From contig KV748204.1 in NCBI GenBank assembly GCA_001692895.1, positions 1,206,771-1,270,770 of the forward strand: a DNA stretch of 64,000 nucleotides, given 5' to 3'. Origin of the DNA: Cenococcum geophilum 1.58. Its lineage: Eukaryota; Ascomycota; Dothideomycetes; Gloniales; Gloniaceae. The notes beneath the pieces were generated by a model, which saw only the letters and a list, made by a program, of their open reading frames with translations, ran no database searches and was not told where the DNA came from. A program made the position numbers and the translations under genes. Below are positions 44,984 to 54,899 of this stretch, in pieces (position 1 is the stretch's first letter; each line of letters starts with the position of its first letter).

Positions 44984-46860
44984 CCTAATCTAATTAAGGT
45001 AGTTTTAGATTATAAGGCCCTTATAGCCCGGCAGGCACACTAGGCGGATACCCTATCTTAGTTTAACTTCTTAATTATATATAAACTAGGCGCTATAAAC
45101 CGTATAAACGCTCTTATAAGGCGTAAGTAAGACCTAGATAACTAAACGGCTGTAAAGATCTTATTATAGACCTAGACGCTACTATAACTAGAATACCTTA
45201 ACCCCTAAATATGGGCAGAACTAAGCATAGACTTTTTAAGCGCCAAGATATATCCTATTAACTCCTCTAAACTTAACCTTATTAATAAACTACTATAGGC
45301 TAACTAAATAACCCCCTCTCTATAGAAGTACCGTAAAAAGGCAAAGAACGTTACTAGCTTATAGTCCCTTAAAAATAGACTACTTAAGCACTAGGAACGG
45401 CTAGTAGTAGCTAAGAAATAAAACTTACGGACCTAGCTTATTGCTAAAGCTTATATCTAGGTCTTTATAGCTTACCTTAGAAAAAATAAGTCCCGTAAGA
45501 TTATTAGTAACCGCTACTACTAGCCTAGAATAGTTATAGATATTAACCGCTATATACGGAACTGCAATAGCTGCCGTAGATTTATAATCATATAAAATAA
45601 GACCCTAGGACTATTAAAACTACTTCTAATACTAGAACGCCCTTAGTAATATATCTTTATAGACTTTTATAAGCTATCTACAAACCATAACAGATACGAT
45701 ATAGTTATAATTTTAGTTAACTACTTTAGCAAGCGCCTTAATCCTATATTATAAAAATATTAATACTAAAGAAGCGGCCCAACTATATATCTACTACATT
45801 TACTAAATCTACGGACTACTAGATACTATTATATCCGATTACAAACCGCAATTTATATTAGCATTCTGGAATAAGTTTACCTAGATTTTAGGTATTAAGC
45901 TAAAGCTTTCTACCATATATTACCCCTAGATAGATAGTTAGACGGAAATTATAAATCAATACTTAGATTAGAGACTTCGGCCCTTTATTAACTACTTTTA
46001 AGATAACTAGGCTAAACTACTACCCCTAATAAACTATACCCAAGCAAACCTACCCCACAACTCCACAGGATTTGCCCCTATTTAACTGGAAATAGGTTAC
46101 TTACCCTATATAAGCTTTAACTAGGAAAGACTAAAAGGACCCCAGACCGTACACAAAAAACTATCTTATAAGGAAGCACAGCAGTACACTAAGCGCTTAG
46201 AAGAAGCCTAGACGGTAGCCCGTATAAATCTAGAAAAGGCCTAAAAGTTAATATAATAATAGGCGAATAAGCATAGGCGAGAGCCTAACTTTGCCGTAGA
46301 AGATATAGTCTAGGTTATAATAAAGAACTAAAAAATAGAACGACCTAGCCGTAAGCTAGACTATTAGATAGTAGGACTATATAAGGTTCTTAAAAAGATA
46401 GGCAACGCGTATAAAGTAAAGCTTCTAAATTTAATTAAAGTTTACCCTATTTTCTCTCTAGATAAACTATAGAAAGCTATAAATAACCTATTACCTAAAT
46501 AAAAGAATAAACCTCCCCTACCGATTTAAATTAATGGCGACAATAAATAGGAAATTAAAGAAATACTAGCCTGTAAGCTTATAAGGGGAATATTAAAATA
46601 TTATATTAGTTAGAAAGGGTACGACCTAAACCCTACTTAGTACCCTATATAGAACTTTATAGGTAGTCTCCATAAGCTTTAAAAATTCTATAGTTGTTAC
46701 CCTAATAAACCCAGACCCCTAAAGTACCTTAACGAGTAGATAAAATACTAGAATAGTAAAGATAATAAGCTGCCTATTAAGTATAAAGATAAGAATACTT
46801 TATAGATATAATATGGACGTATAAAGCCTGAGGGTAGGCTTTTTTAGAGGGGGGGGGTAA
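44984..46860 (+). pseudogene. Gypsy-2 RNase H end, integrase and chromodomain (decayed)
   Basis: The RNase H end reads LIARQAH then FNFLIIYKLGAINRINAL. The zinc-binding region reads RNCNSC, and the integrase core has FIDFYKLSTN, YDIVIILVNYFSKR, IYGLLDTIISDYKPQF and STIYYP (the ATAYHPQTDGQTE block). A C-terminal chromodomain follows (EILACKLIRGILKYYISWKGYD-like, near 46558-46625), which in this family steers integration to heterochromatin. Stops are TAA and TAG. Confidence 0.8.
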
Positions 46861-47148
46861 TATTACGGCACTAGTAGAAACTGGTGGATTGCGGCTAGTA
46901 GATAATAGTGGATTATAGCGGACAGTTGCAGATAGTTATAGATAGTTGTAGATAGTTATAGACAGTTTTACACAGTTTTAAATAGTTGCTATTATATAAC
47001 TAACGGATTGTATATAACATTAAGCGGCGCCACCCTCCGTCTCCTCTTCTTTCTCTAGCTTTAAATCCTTATTTATAGACTACCATTTGTATAGGCTTGC
47101 GCGTCCCTCTTACCGTGCTCGTGCCTTGAATTAACTAAGTCGCTAACA
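46861..47148 (+). repeat. Gypsy-2 right (3') LTR
   Basis: 288 bp, ends CGCTAACA, preceded directly by a G-rich polypurine tract at 46845-46860. Confidence 0.9.
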
Positions 47149-47699
47149 CATATACTAAGTATATACACCACTAATATATTATATATACTTCCTAAAAAGC
47201 TATTTAACTACTATAATATATTCTTATAGGTATATATATAAACTTAGCATATATAATATATAGACTTACTATTCTAAAAAGGTAGGGTATACTATATTAT
47301 CTATATATGCTAAGCATATACTTAATATATACGTCCACTAATAAGCCGTTTAATATATGTATTTTATAGTTATATATATGCATATACTTAGTATATACAC
47401 TATATATTTAGTGCATACGGTCGCTAAGGTAAATTATAGCTACTAATGCGCGTTCTATATGGCTAAAAGTGTAGTACCGCCGACCTTTTCCGGCGCTCCA
47501 TCGGTGACCCCATTTAGCTTTCGCCGACCCCCATTGGTGACCCCGTTTAACTTTTCTGTAACCCCCGCGAACTGTAAGCCCCTAGTCATACATCCCCCAC
47601 CTAAACAGGCTTAGATCCTTCCTCTTCACGTTAGAACGTCATGTATGTCCGCGCGCAACTATCGCACGCCCATACCCAATCAACACCTCGCGTTAGGGG

Positions 47700-47858
47700 T
47701 TTAGCTAAGGGCTTAGCTCTATATATATAGATATATCCTTTTTTCTACCTTCTTCTACTTTTTATCTTAATATCTTAGTCTATAAACTACTAATTATATA
47801 GGCGTATGCGCGTTATATTACCGTACTAGTACCTTAATTAACTAAATTGCTACAACAA
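47700..47858 (+). repeat. LTR fragment related to the Gypsy-2 LTR
   Basis: The last 75 bases (ending ATTGCTACAACA) align with the 3' part of the Gypsy-2 LTR, including the TATARACTACYA, GGCKTRYGCG and AATTAACTAAR blocks. The 5' edge and any partner are missing, so it is a solo or truncated LTR of a sister family. Confidence 0.5.
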
Positions 47859-47869
47859 CTAGGTGGCCT

Positions 47870-48265
47870 TATACCATAGTTACTCTCTATATAGCAATTG
47901 CCTCTATTTATATATCTAGTAGTAGTTCTACTACTTCGCGTTCTAGTATAGTAGATAATGTCCTTTTATAGGCCCTTATAATCCTACGTAAGTATTAGTT
48001 TTATAGCTTCTCTAATAGCGCTAGGGAACCTTTTACTATTAGTTTGCCGTTTAGTCCTATACTCCAGATCTAGGCGCCGTATAGTATTGTTGGCCTTACT
48101 ACTACTATGTATAGTAGTCGTGTGCGTCTAAATAAGGGTCCTTAGGTCGAGACTGCGATTCGTAATACCGCTGCAAATGCCGCTGCTCCCCTGTAAGTCG
48201 CCTGCGTAATATACGCATTCCAGTTTAATTTAGTGTCTGTTACGGCTCGAACAAATACCTCTAAG
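47870..48265 (-). mobile_element. LINE reverse-transcriptase fragment
   Basis: The minus strand reads VTDTKLNWNAYITQATYRGAA-like sequence (family LGVxxDxKLxWxxHI), RRTRLLYIVVVRPTILYGA and ALLEKL. It matches the corresponding part of LINE-C (RLLYIVVIRLTIMYRSS near 34955-35005). It is the C-terminal thumb region only, with both ends lost. Confidence 0.65.
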
Positions 48266-48404
48266 TCAAAGCTTGAACGAATGCTGTATTACGAAAATTC
48301 TAAGCTAAGGAGAAGGAAAAGGGGTCGCCAGGACCGATGTAAAAAATACTTAAGGTTGGTAGATCCTGATTGGTTAAAAGAAAGTGGCGTTTTTGGGATG
48401 GAGA

Positions 48405-48671
48405 CTAGTAATACTTTAGTATTAGTGAGTGCGCCTTTAGTTTGCCCTTGCCGTCAGAGTCGCTTACTGAGATAAAACTGCATCGCGGAACGCGCCCCGC
48501 TGAATCCGAGGTGCTTGGAGCTCCGTCACATAAGTAATGACCTTTTCCTTCTTCCATTTCAACTTTCTCAAGGGCTCCAATCCTCATCATCTCTCTTACT
48601 GCTCTCCTGTTCTCTCTAGCAAATTGGTAGTATATGAACTCCATTCTTTCACGTGTCCGACTGGTTGGCAA
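48405..48671 (-). CDS. Hypothetical small protein (88 codons)
   Basis: An open frame in DNA without RIP signature, divergent from the GST gene. It is basic and helical at the start (RTRERMEFIYYQFARENRR, VREMMRIGALEKVEME), faintly like the arginine-rich second half of LYR-motif mitochondrial proteins. The LYR motif itself is absent, and the C-terminal third looks non-coding, so exons may be missing. It could also simply be the 5' flank of the GST gene. Confidence 0.25.
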   Translation of the reverse strand: MPTSRTRERMEFIYYQFARENRRAVREMMRIGALEKVEMEEGKGHYLCDGAPSTSDSAGRVPRCSFISVSDSDGKGKLKAHSLILKYY

Positions 48672-48717
48672 TCATCTGTTTATCCCCACTACAATTCCTA
48701 GAGCTTTCACTGCGAGC

Positions 48718-49983
48718 ATGGTTTGTTTTTCTGGTCCAGTATATCAGTTCAGATGGTTAATTGAGCATTTTGTATTTAGGACAAGAAAAGTATTCTCCAT
48801 TGGGTAGATCCTAAAGATAAAACTGGCGAGTTCAAGCGCCAGCAGTCCGTCTTCAGAAGTTTCATTTCGAAAGAGCCAGGAGCAGAGTTCCCAGCCGAAA
48901 AAGACCGATACCACCTCTATGTTTCTTACGCATGTCCATGGGGTATTTATCTCCGCTACCTGATATACCATTAATTTAGTTCCTGACGGTTTCAGCACAT
49001 CGCACACTCATTGTAAGGAAGTTGAAGGGTCTTGAGGACATTGTCCCCTTCACTGCAGTGCATTGGCATATGGAGGATAAAGGTCTGGTTTACCTCCTCT
49101 ATTCAATGCCTTCTCCAAGATGCCAAAATTGACTGGAATAACATTAGGCTGGCGTTTCGCAACCCCTGACGAGCACATTCCGGGCGAAAGTGTCACGCCG
49201 GATCCGGTTCACCAAAACTTCACGCATCTTCGCGACATTTACTTTGAGCAGAATCCAGACTTCACTGGCCGTTTTACTGTCCCAACTCTCTATGATAAGA
49301 GAACGAATCGAATTGTGAACAATGAAAGTAGTGAAATCATCCGGATGCTCTACCACGAATTCGATGACCTGCTCGAGGAACCCTACAAAAGCGTTGACCT
49401 ACTTCCCAAGAAGCTCGAGAAAGATATCGACGAGCTGAATGAGTGGGTCTATAATGACATCAATAACGGCGTCTATAAATCTGGTTTTGCAACGTACGTC
49501 CCCCCCCCCCGGCCATCCGGCCCCCGCCCTCCACTCTTACCCGCAACTAAACTAACCGCTCCCTAACTCTGCAGGACGCAAGAAGCCTACGAAAAAGCCG
49601 TGCACCAGCTCTTCAAATCTCTCGACCGCATTGAGAACGCCCTTGTCACCTCGTCAACGCCTTACCTACTCTCGTCGCCTACCATCACCGAAGCCGATGT
49701 GCGCCTCTACACGACCATCGCACGATTCGACCCCGTCTACGTCCAGCACTTCAAGTGCAACATCCGCGACATCCGCTCGGGGTACCCAGCACTGCACAAA
49801 TGGCTGCGGCACTTATATTGGGATATACCAGCGTTCAAGGAGACTACGCAGTGGGAGCATATCAAGAAGCATTATACGAAGAGCCACGGGCAGATTAACC
49901 CGCTTGGTATCACGCCTGTAGGGCCGCTGCCGGATATTCTGGGGAAGGAAGATGAGGTTGTCGCAGTTAAGGCCGCGAAGTAG
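48718..49983 (+). CDS. Omega-class/ECM4-type glutathione S-transferase (glutathionyl-hydroquinone reductase family), intact
   Basis: Exons 48780-48942, 48996-49082, 49148-49493 and 49575-49983 sum to 335 codons with stop in one frame. Introns are 53, 65 and 81 bp, with CTGAC or CTAAC branch sites in the first and last. The protein has [20 protein letters not shown] near the start, then YACPWAHR with the catalytic Cys of the thioredoxin-fold N-domain (split by intron 48943-48995). [21 protein letters not shown] and [10 protein letters not shown] follow, and a helical C-domain has [19 protein letters not shown]. The enzyme reduces glutathionyl adducts of quinones or protein thiols, probably in the cytosol. 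An ATG at 48718-48720 followed by an intron 48721-48779 would give a start, but this micro-exon is inferred. No RIP damage is seen. Confidence 0.88.
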
Positions 49984-50069
49984 CTAGAGTCACGAAAAGG
50001 TGGTGAGGGAAGAGACATTTCTTTAGTCGTTACGAATAAAAATGTACTCACATAACGTGTTTCACCATT

Positions 50070-50116
50070 CATCCGGCCACCCCAGTCATCCAGCTACCCC
50101 AGTCATCCGGCCACCC
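50070..50116. repeat. Short tandem repeat, unit about 17 bp
   Basis: About two and a half copies of ATCCGGCCACCCCAGTC (middle copy ATCCAGCTACCCCAGTC) just downstream of the GST gene. It may lie in the 3' UTR. Confidence 0.6.
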
Positions 50117-50335
50117 ACCAGCGTCTTCGTACAGTTATTCCACCATAACGCCTTGAATTTAATTCAAAAACCTATATAACTACTCTTTAAATCCCGGGAT
50201 ATTAACGAATTATATAGCCTTATATATAATAATTTAGTACTATACGTCGTTATATAGCTGTAGCCTCTTCCTCTCTATTTTCTATCCCTTAAACTAAGAA
50301 CTACCCCTATTAAGCTTATAGAACATCTCCCTATA

Positions 50336-51849
50336 CGAAGGCGCGCGGCATTGAATTTGACCCATATTTTGCCGAGGTATTTTATTAGCGAAATTTTTTC
50401 TTAGCAAACCCCACCAAGATAATTACTGAGACGGAACTTATGGCTCCACCACCTACGGAAGGCCAGAAGATTGAATATTTGACCCACCTACAATACGTGC
50501 ATTCTGCAGAGGCTGCTCGACGAGCTGGAATTAATATAAACACAGCTAAAAAGATTAGAGCGCGCGTTGGTGCCTTCCTGGTAGAGTGTGAAGAAGCTGG
50601 TCTCCCTACCCCTACGATTAAAGAGCAAGTTGCTAGGAAGCCTGGATTAGGTGCGAAGCCTCAAACCTTAGTTTAAGAGATTACCAACTTAGTTGAAAGT
50701 TATACGTTAAATAAGAAACAACGGAAGAAGCTTTGGCACGTCGTCGTAAAGGAGGATAGATTCTTCGACTACCACCGCCGTATGATTGAGAAGAAGCTCC
50801 GCGAAAGAGGCCTTCGCAGAGCTAAAAGCATAAAGAAGTTAGGTCTTACGGACATTTAGGAGGTATAAAGATATAAGGTAGCACTCTCGCGAAAGGATTG
50901 GGGTCTAGTAGAGTAGAGAATGGTTATCTTCTTGGACGAAGCTTCTATTATTGTCTTCGTAAAGTAAGGATACTAGAATATATCACGATTTCCTAATAAA
51001 CGCTATCATCCTGATTGCATTAAACGCCAGTATAATAACTACTTAGAAGTAATGTTTTGGGGATGCTTTACGTACGATTAAAAAGGCCCTTATTATATAT
51101 ATTACCCCAAAACTGCTAACTAAAAGCAGACCTATAAAGATGCGATTGAGACACTTAATACGGAGGAGCTAGAAGTTAAATGTTAGGTAGAGTTTGCACA
51201 ATAAGAGAAGGATAAGGAGGCTAAGTGGACAGCTAAAGGGCAGAGATTTCCGTTAAAAAGGGCCAGTTGGGAGATATATTGGAAGAATCATCAGTAGAGG
51301 AGGCGTAGACAATATACGCTACTTATACGAGGTGATTATACCATACTTAATTCCTTTTTATAAAGAGATTATGTTATAACGGCATAATCTGGATATATTT
51401 AAGTGTAATTAACCTAGCTACGTCTTTTAGTAAGATAACGCTCCCTTATACTCTAGTAAGTGGACTTTACGCCTCCTTAAGAAAGAAGGTATCCCGTTAT
51501 TAGAGTATATAGGCAACTCCCCTAATATAAACGCTATTGAGGGAGCTTGGATGCCTATGAGGATTCAAATAACTCAGCAATGGGGTGCCCCTTATACTCT
51601 AGAATGGACGGATAGAGCGTGGAGAGGTGCGTGGGATGACCTCCCATAGGCAAAGATTAGGGCTCTCGTTGCCAGAATGGCAGCTATTAATACCCTTATT
51701 ATAGAACACAAAGGTAGAAATAATTTTCACGGGTAGTACTTAGATTTTGGTGGGGTTGAATCGCGATTTAAGGTGTTTTTCGTGATGCGCATTTCTACTT
51801 TGGTGAGGCTCGCTTAAATATAGGTCAAATTTAATGCCGCGCGCCTTTG
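50336..51849 (+). mobile_element. Tc1/mariner-type DNA transposon, decayed
   Basis: The termini read CGAAGGCGCGCGGCATTGAA on the left. On the right the complement starts CAAAGGCGCGCGGCATTAAA, giving imperfect inverted repeats of about 30 bp. TA dinucleotides flank both ends (50334-50335 and 51850-51851). It encloses a broken DDE transposase. The first 240 bases of the gene are almost free of RIP, the middle is not. Confidence 0.85.
50440..51740 (+). pseudogene. Tc1/mariner transposase pseudogene
   Basis: The start at 50440 gives a helix-turn-helix N-domain (HLQYVHSAEAARRAGININT) open for 79 codons. After a TAA at 50674 the reading continues with KKLGLTDI, the first catalytic Asp in VIFLDEASI (near 50926-50952), the second in DNAPLYSSKW (near 51436-51465), and NSPNINAIEGAWMPMRIQIT (near 51510-51570), where the third catalytic Asp of the SPDLNPIE block is Asn. 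The C-terminus is YTLEWTDRAWRGAWDDLP. Stops are TAA or TAG at Gln and Trp positions. Frames change at least twice. Confidence 0.8.
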
Positions 51850-52879
51850 TATAATATACCTCTAACGGTACTATTACTTTTATTTTTTAAATTTTTTAAA
51901 TTTTAAATTTTAAAATTTTATATCTATTGTATTATACTACGTACAATACTACGTATGCAGCCTCTGGGCTATGGCGCTATAGTTCTATATATATAAATCC
52001 TTTCTAGGCAGCTTAATATATACTAGTAGCTATATCCTAGTAGTTTATAAACCTCTAGACTAGAGGTTTACCGCTCCCTAGTAAAATACTAGGTTACGAT
52101 AACTATTAGGTAGTATTAAAACAGTAGAAAAATAGTAAAAGAAATGGTAAATAAATCCTAATACCTGCCCCTATACATTTTATAGTTTATTTCTATCCTT
52201 TTACTTACTACTATCTATTTACTAAAAGTTTAGTAGAAGTTACCTCCTTCTAAAGCTTTTACTTCTATTAGCCACTTTCTAGTAGCTATTTCTGTTTTAC
52301 TTAGAAATAGGAAGAGCGCCCTTTTTCCTTTCTCTGTACAAAAGAGCTTCTCTAGGGAGAGAGAAGAGCTTAGTTGTCTTTACATTTCTTTTCTCTCTCC
52401 CCTATATAGTCTGCATTTTAGTAATAGGTGCTTAGGAGTCTATATAGCTCTATAGTCCTTAAAGCATCTACCTTCTTTATCCTTCCCTATTGTCTTAGAG
52501 AAGGATTTAAAGAAGCCTTTTNNTAGTTTTAGTTNNNANAAAGCTNATTNTAACCTTTTANGATATTTATCCTTANGGGNTTTAAGAGATAAAGAGTAGT
52601 TTCTTCTAGAGATCCTAGTATAGTATTTTCCTTTATTTTTTTTCTGTTGCTAGTTGCTTTTCCACTATTCTAGTATTTTTTCTCTTGCTGCTCTCCCTAT
52701 ATAGGCTAGGGATGTATAAGAAGATTATATTTTTCTTTTAGAGAGGCCCTTTTTAGCTAGCTTATNTGNTATTTNNTTTNNNTAGATTTCTAGGTGGCTA
52801 GGAACCCAATAAAAGTTAATAGAGATATTCTTACTAGCTAGATAAGAGCAGCTTTGCGTAATTTTAAAGACTAGTTCTT

Positions 52880-53165
52880 GTCCCCCTATAAGAGAATTAA
52901 GCTGTAATCTTTTAATAGCTGCTTAGCTATCTATAAAGATATAAACTTGTTTCTCTTCTAGTCTTTATTGTTTTAGATATTCTAGGGCCCTATAGACTGC
53001 ATAAAGTTCTGCGTCTATAATTTCCATATAAGGCCCTAAATTCCAATTTATTGCGTATTTAATCCTATTTCTCTCCCCTATTTTACATACGGCCGCTACA
53101 CTTAATTTACTATCTTTAGAGCCGTCTATATAGTATATATCTACTAGGTCCCATTCTAGGAATTC
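52880..53165 (-). pseudogene. LINE-B RNase H domain
   Basis: The minus-strand reading gives DIYYIDGSKD (first catalytic Asp in the YIDGSK motif, near 53145-53115). MEIIDAELYAVYRALE follows (second catalytic acidic residue, near 53030-52980), then the WVPxH region near 52810-52790. RNase H removes RNA from the hybrid during LINE cDNA synthesis. Fewer stops than most of the window. Confidence 0.75.
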
Positions 53166-53744
53166 TTATAGATTTTCTACTAGTCTTAAATGTTCTTATA
53201 CAGCTTCTTCTTTACTACCCCTAGAGATAGAAAAGAATGCAGAAATAGGGGGAGACNACGGTTTTTGCCAATCTANAGAGATTCTCTCTATTTTCCAATT
53301 TTNAATTAGTTNCTNGACTCTAGAAGCTAGAGATAGTAGTTAAGTTTTTGGCTATAGAAGGTGTCTTATAGTAGAGTTTCTAGGGCTAGGACTAGAACTA
53401 GAACTAGTTACTAGTTCCTCCCTATCCTTATTAATCTCTTTTATATAGGCCTTCTTAATTATGTGGTTTTCTTTAAATTTTAGGATTCTTAATATATAGC
53501 TATTGCAAAGCTTTTTAAATCTAATTCTAGGAGGAGGGATAAAGGCCTCAATTTCTATAGCTTGCGTAGGAGGTCCTTTAAACGCTCCTAAGACTAGTTT
53601 TAGGGCCTTATTTTATAGAGATTAGTACCTAGCTAGTAGGTAGTTTCTAGATTTGCTTTTCTACTAGCATTATATTCTATAGTCTGCTATAGTAGTAACG
53701 CAAGCTATATAGAGCTGTCGTAGAGCTTATAGAGATAGACCTCT

Positions 53745-54047
53745 TTATATATTACCTAGTCTTCTAATTAAATAAAAGGCTGTTTTTGCTTTAGAGATTT
53801 TTATTTTTATATATTGTTTAAAAGTAAGCTTAGAGTTTAGAAATACCCCTAGCCACCTAACTAGGGGTTTAGGGGATATTTCTATATCTCCTAGCTTTAG
53901 CCCTTCTTCTATAGTAGTACGCTTACTATAGAAGTGTATAAGCTCTATTTTACTAATATTAAAACTAATAGCAGCTTCTTTAGCTCTAGACATTAGCTCT
54001 AGCGCTATTCCCTCTAGCTTTTTACAATTAGATTTAGCTGAGTTCAA
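53745..54047 (-). pseudogene. LINE-B reverse transcriptase thumb, open fragment of 100 codons
   Basis: It contains the family block ISKIELIHFYSKR followed by SPKPLVRWLGVFLNSKLTFK and KAKTAFYLIRRLGNI. This is a fragment of the LINE ORF, not a separate gene. The Met at 54047 is fortuitous, and the frame was continuous with the YMDD part (54478-54624) before the MITE inserted. Confidence 0.8.
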
Positions 54048-54059
54048 AGTAACGTAATC

Positions 54060-54477
54060 TATAAGCTAGTAGCCCACATAAGCAAGTAGCCTACCCTACT
54101 AAACACGCGATCGCAAAACAGGACAATTATTTAACCATAAATAACTGTATTTAGTGTAGCTATCTACACGCTAGTTGCCTACCGTCTAGGGCACGTACGT
54201 GCTATATATTCTGCTAATTTACACATACTATACTTGCGCACTACCTATTACGGTCACTCCGCCACTACCGCTGCCCCCTCTACTACCCCCTTCTATTATA
54301 TGCCCTCTCGACACCTCGTAAGGATATAATTTAGCCTAGCTTATAGGCTTAAACACCTAGGTCAACCCTCTCGAAAAAGGGCCTCTTGCTATTGTAGTGC
54401 CATTTAGGTGGTTGTTAAATAACGCGTCGCGTATTAGGTGGGGTGGGCCACTTACTTATATAGGCCACTGGCTTATA
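54060..54477. mobile_element. 418-bp MITE inserted in LINE-B reverse transcriptase
   Basis: Inverted repeats of about 40 bp or more: the left end reads TATAAGCTAGTAGCCCACAT and the complement of the right end reads TATAAGCCAGTGGCCTATAT. The next 20 bases also match (AAGCAAGTAGCCTACCCT versus AAGTAAGTGGCCCACCCC). In the first 40 positions every mismatch I see is a C/T or G/A transition. No coding capacity. The target duplication could not be fixed because the flanking bases are similar but mutated. Confidence 0.7.
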
Positions 54478-54899
54478 AATCACGTTAACCGTAATTACAA
54501 AATCGTCCATATAGCTAAGGGAATAGGCTCCTTCTATCTATAGGCTGCAGATATTATGTATATATAATAGAAATAAAATAGGGGATATAGGCAAACCCTA
54601 TAGTATCCCTGTTTCTATTTCTACTGTCACGGCACTAACCTAACGCATACTATTTCATACTATCTCGTACTATTTCCTACTGTTAACTAGCCCACTACTA
54701 GTGACTTAGCGGCCAGCCCTACTATTTGTATACAATACCCCCTTTCCACCTTCTTCCCCTCTTTATACCACAATGTAGTTATTTAGTCTACTTTATTACA
54801 GCACTATAACAGTTTATAGTATCTTTAATTTACGCCCCATCGCGATCACTAATTCCTTATACCCTAGCCAATTAACCTCTACTCTAGAGCAATCGCGAC

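Larger units (their letters stand above)
28015..47148 (+). mobile_element. Gypsy-2: chromodomain Gypsy element, split by a LINE and by Gypsy-3
   Basis: LTRs of 288 bp (28015-28302 and 46861-47148) start TATTACGGCACT and end CGCTAATA or CGCTAACA. The flanks TATAT (28010-28014) and CATAT (47149-47153) fit a CATAT duplication with one C-to-T change. A polypurine tract (AGAGGGGGGGGGTAA) abuts the right LTR. Without the LINE (31334-36251), Gypsy-3 and their duplications the element is about 6.2 kb. Domains in order: gag (about 29000-29500), protease (about 30100-30170), reverse transcriptase (30950-31333 then 36252-36560), RNase H (to 36942 then 44984-45110), integrase (45520-46130) and chromodomain (about 46540-46740). 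Confidence 0.9.
27401..47582. mobile_element. Non-autonomous TIR DNA element (about 1.04 kb) expanded to 20 kb by nested insertions
   Basis: The left end starts GGGGTGCAGCTCGG and the right end, reverse-complemented, starts GGGGCTTACAGTTCGCGG. Both continue with GGGGGTYACRGAAAA. Subterminal GGGGTCA or GGTGACCCC motifs recur on both sides (for example a hairpin GGTCAGAA CCT TTCTGACC near 27454-27473). Own sequence is only 27401-28014 and 47154-47582, with an AT-rich core and no ORF. A 9-10 bp target duplication is typical of Mutator-like elements, but no transposase is present to confirm the superfamily. Confidence 0.6.

Noticed and set aside
49631..49921. Plus-strand 96-codon Ser/Arg/Thr-rich ORF
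   Set aside because: Out-of-frame shadow of the last GST exon.
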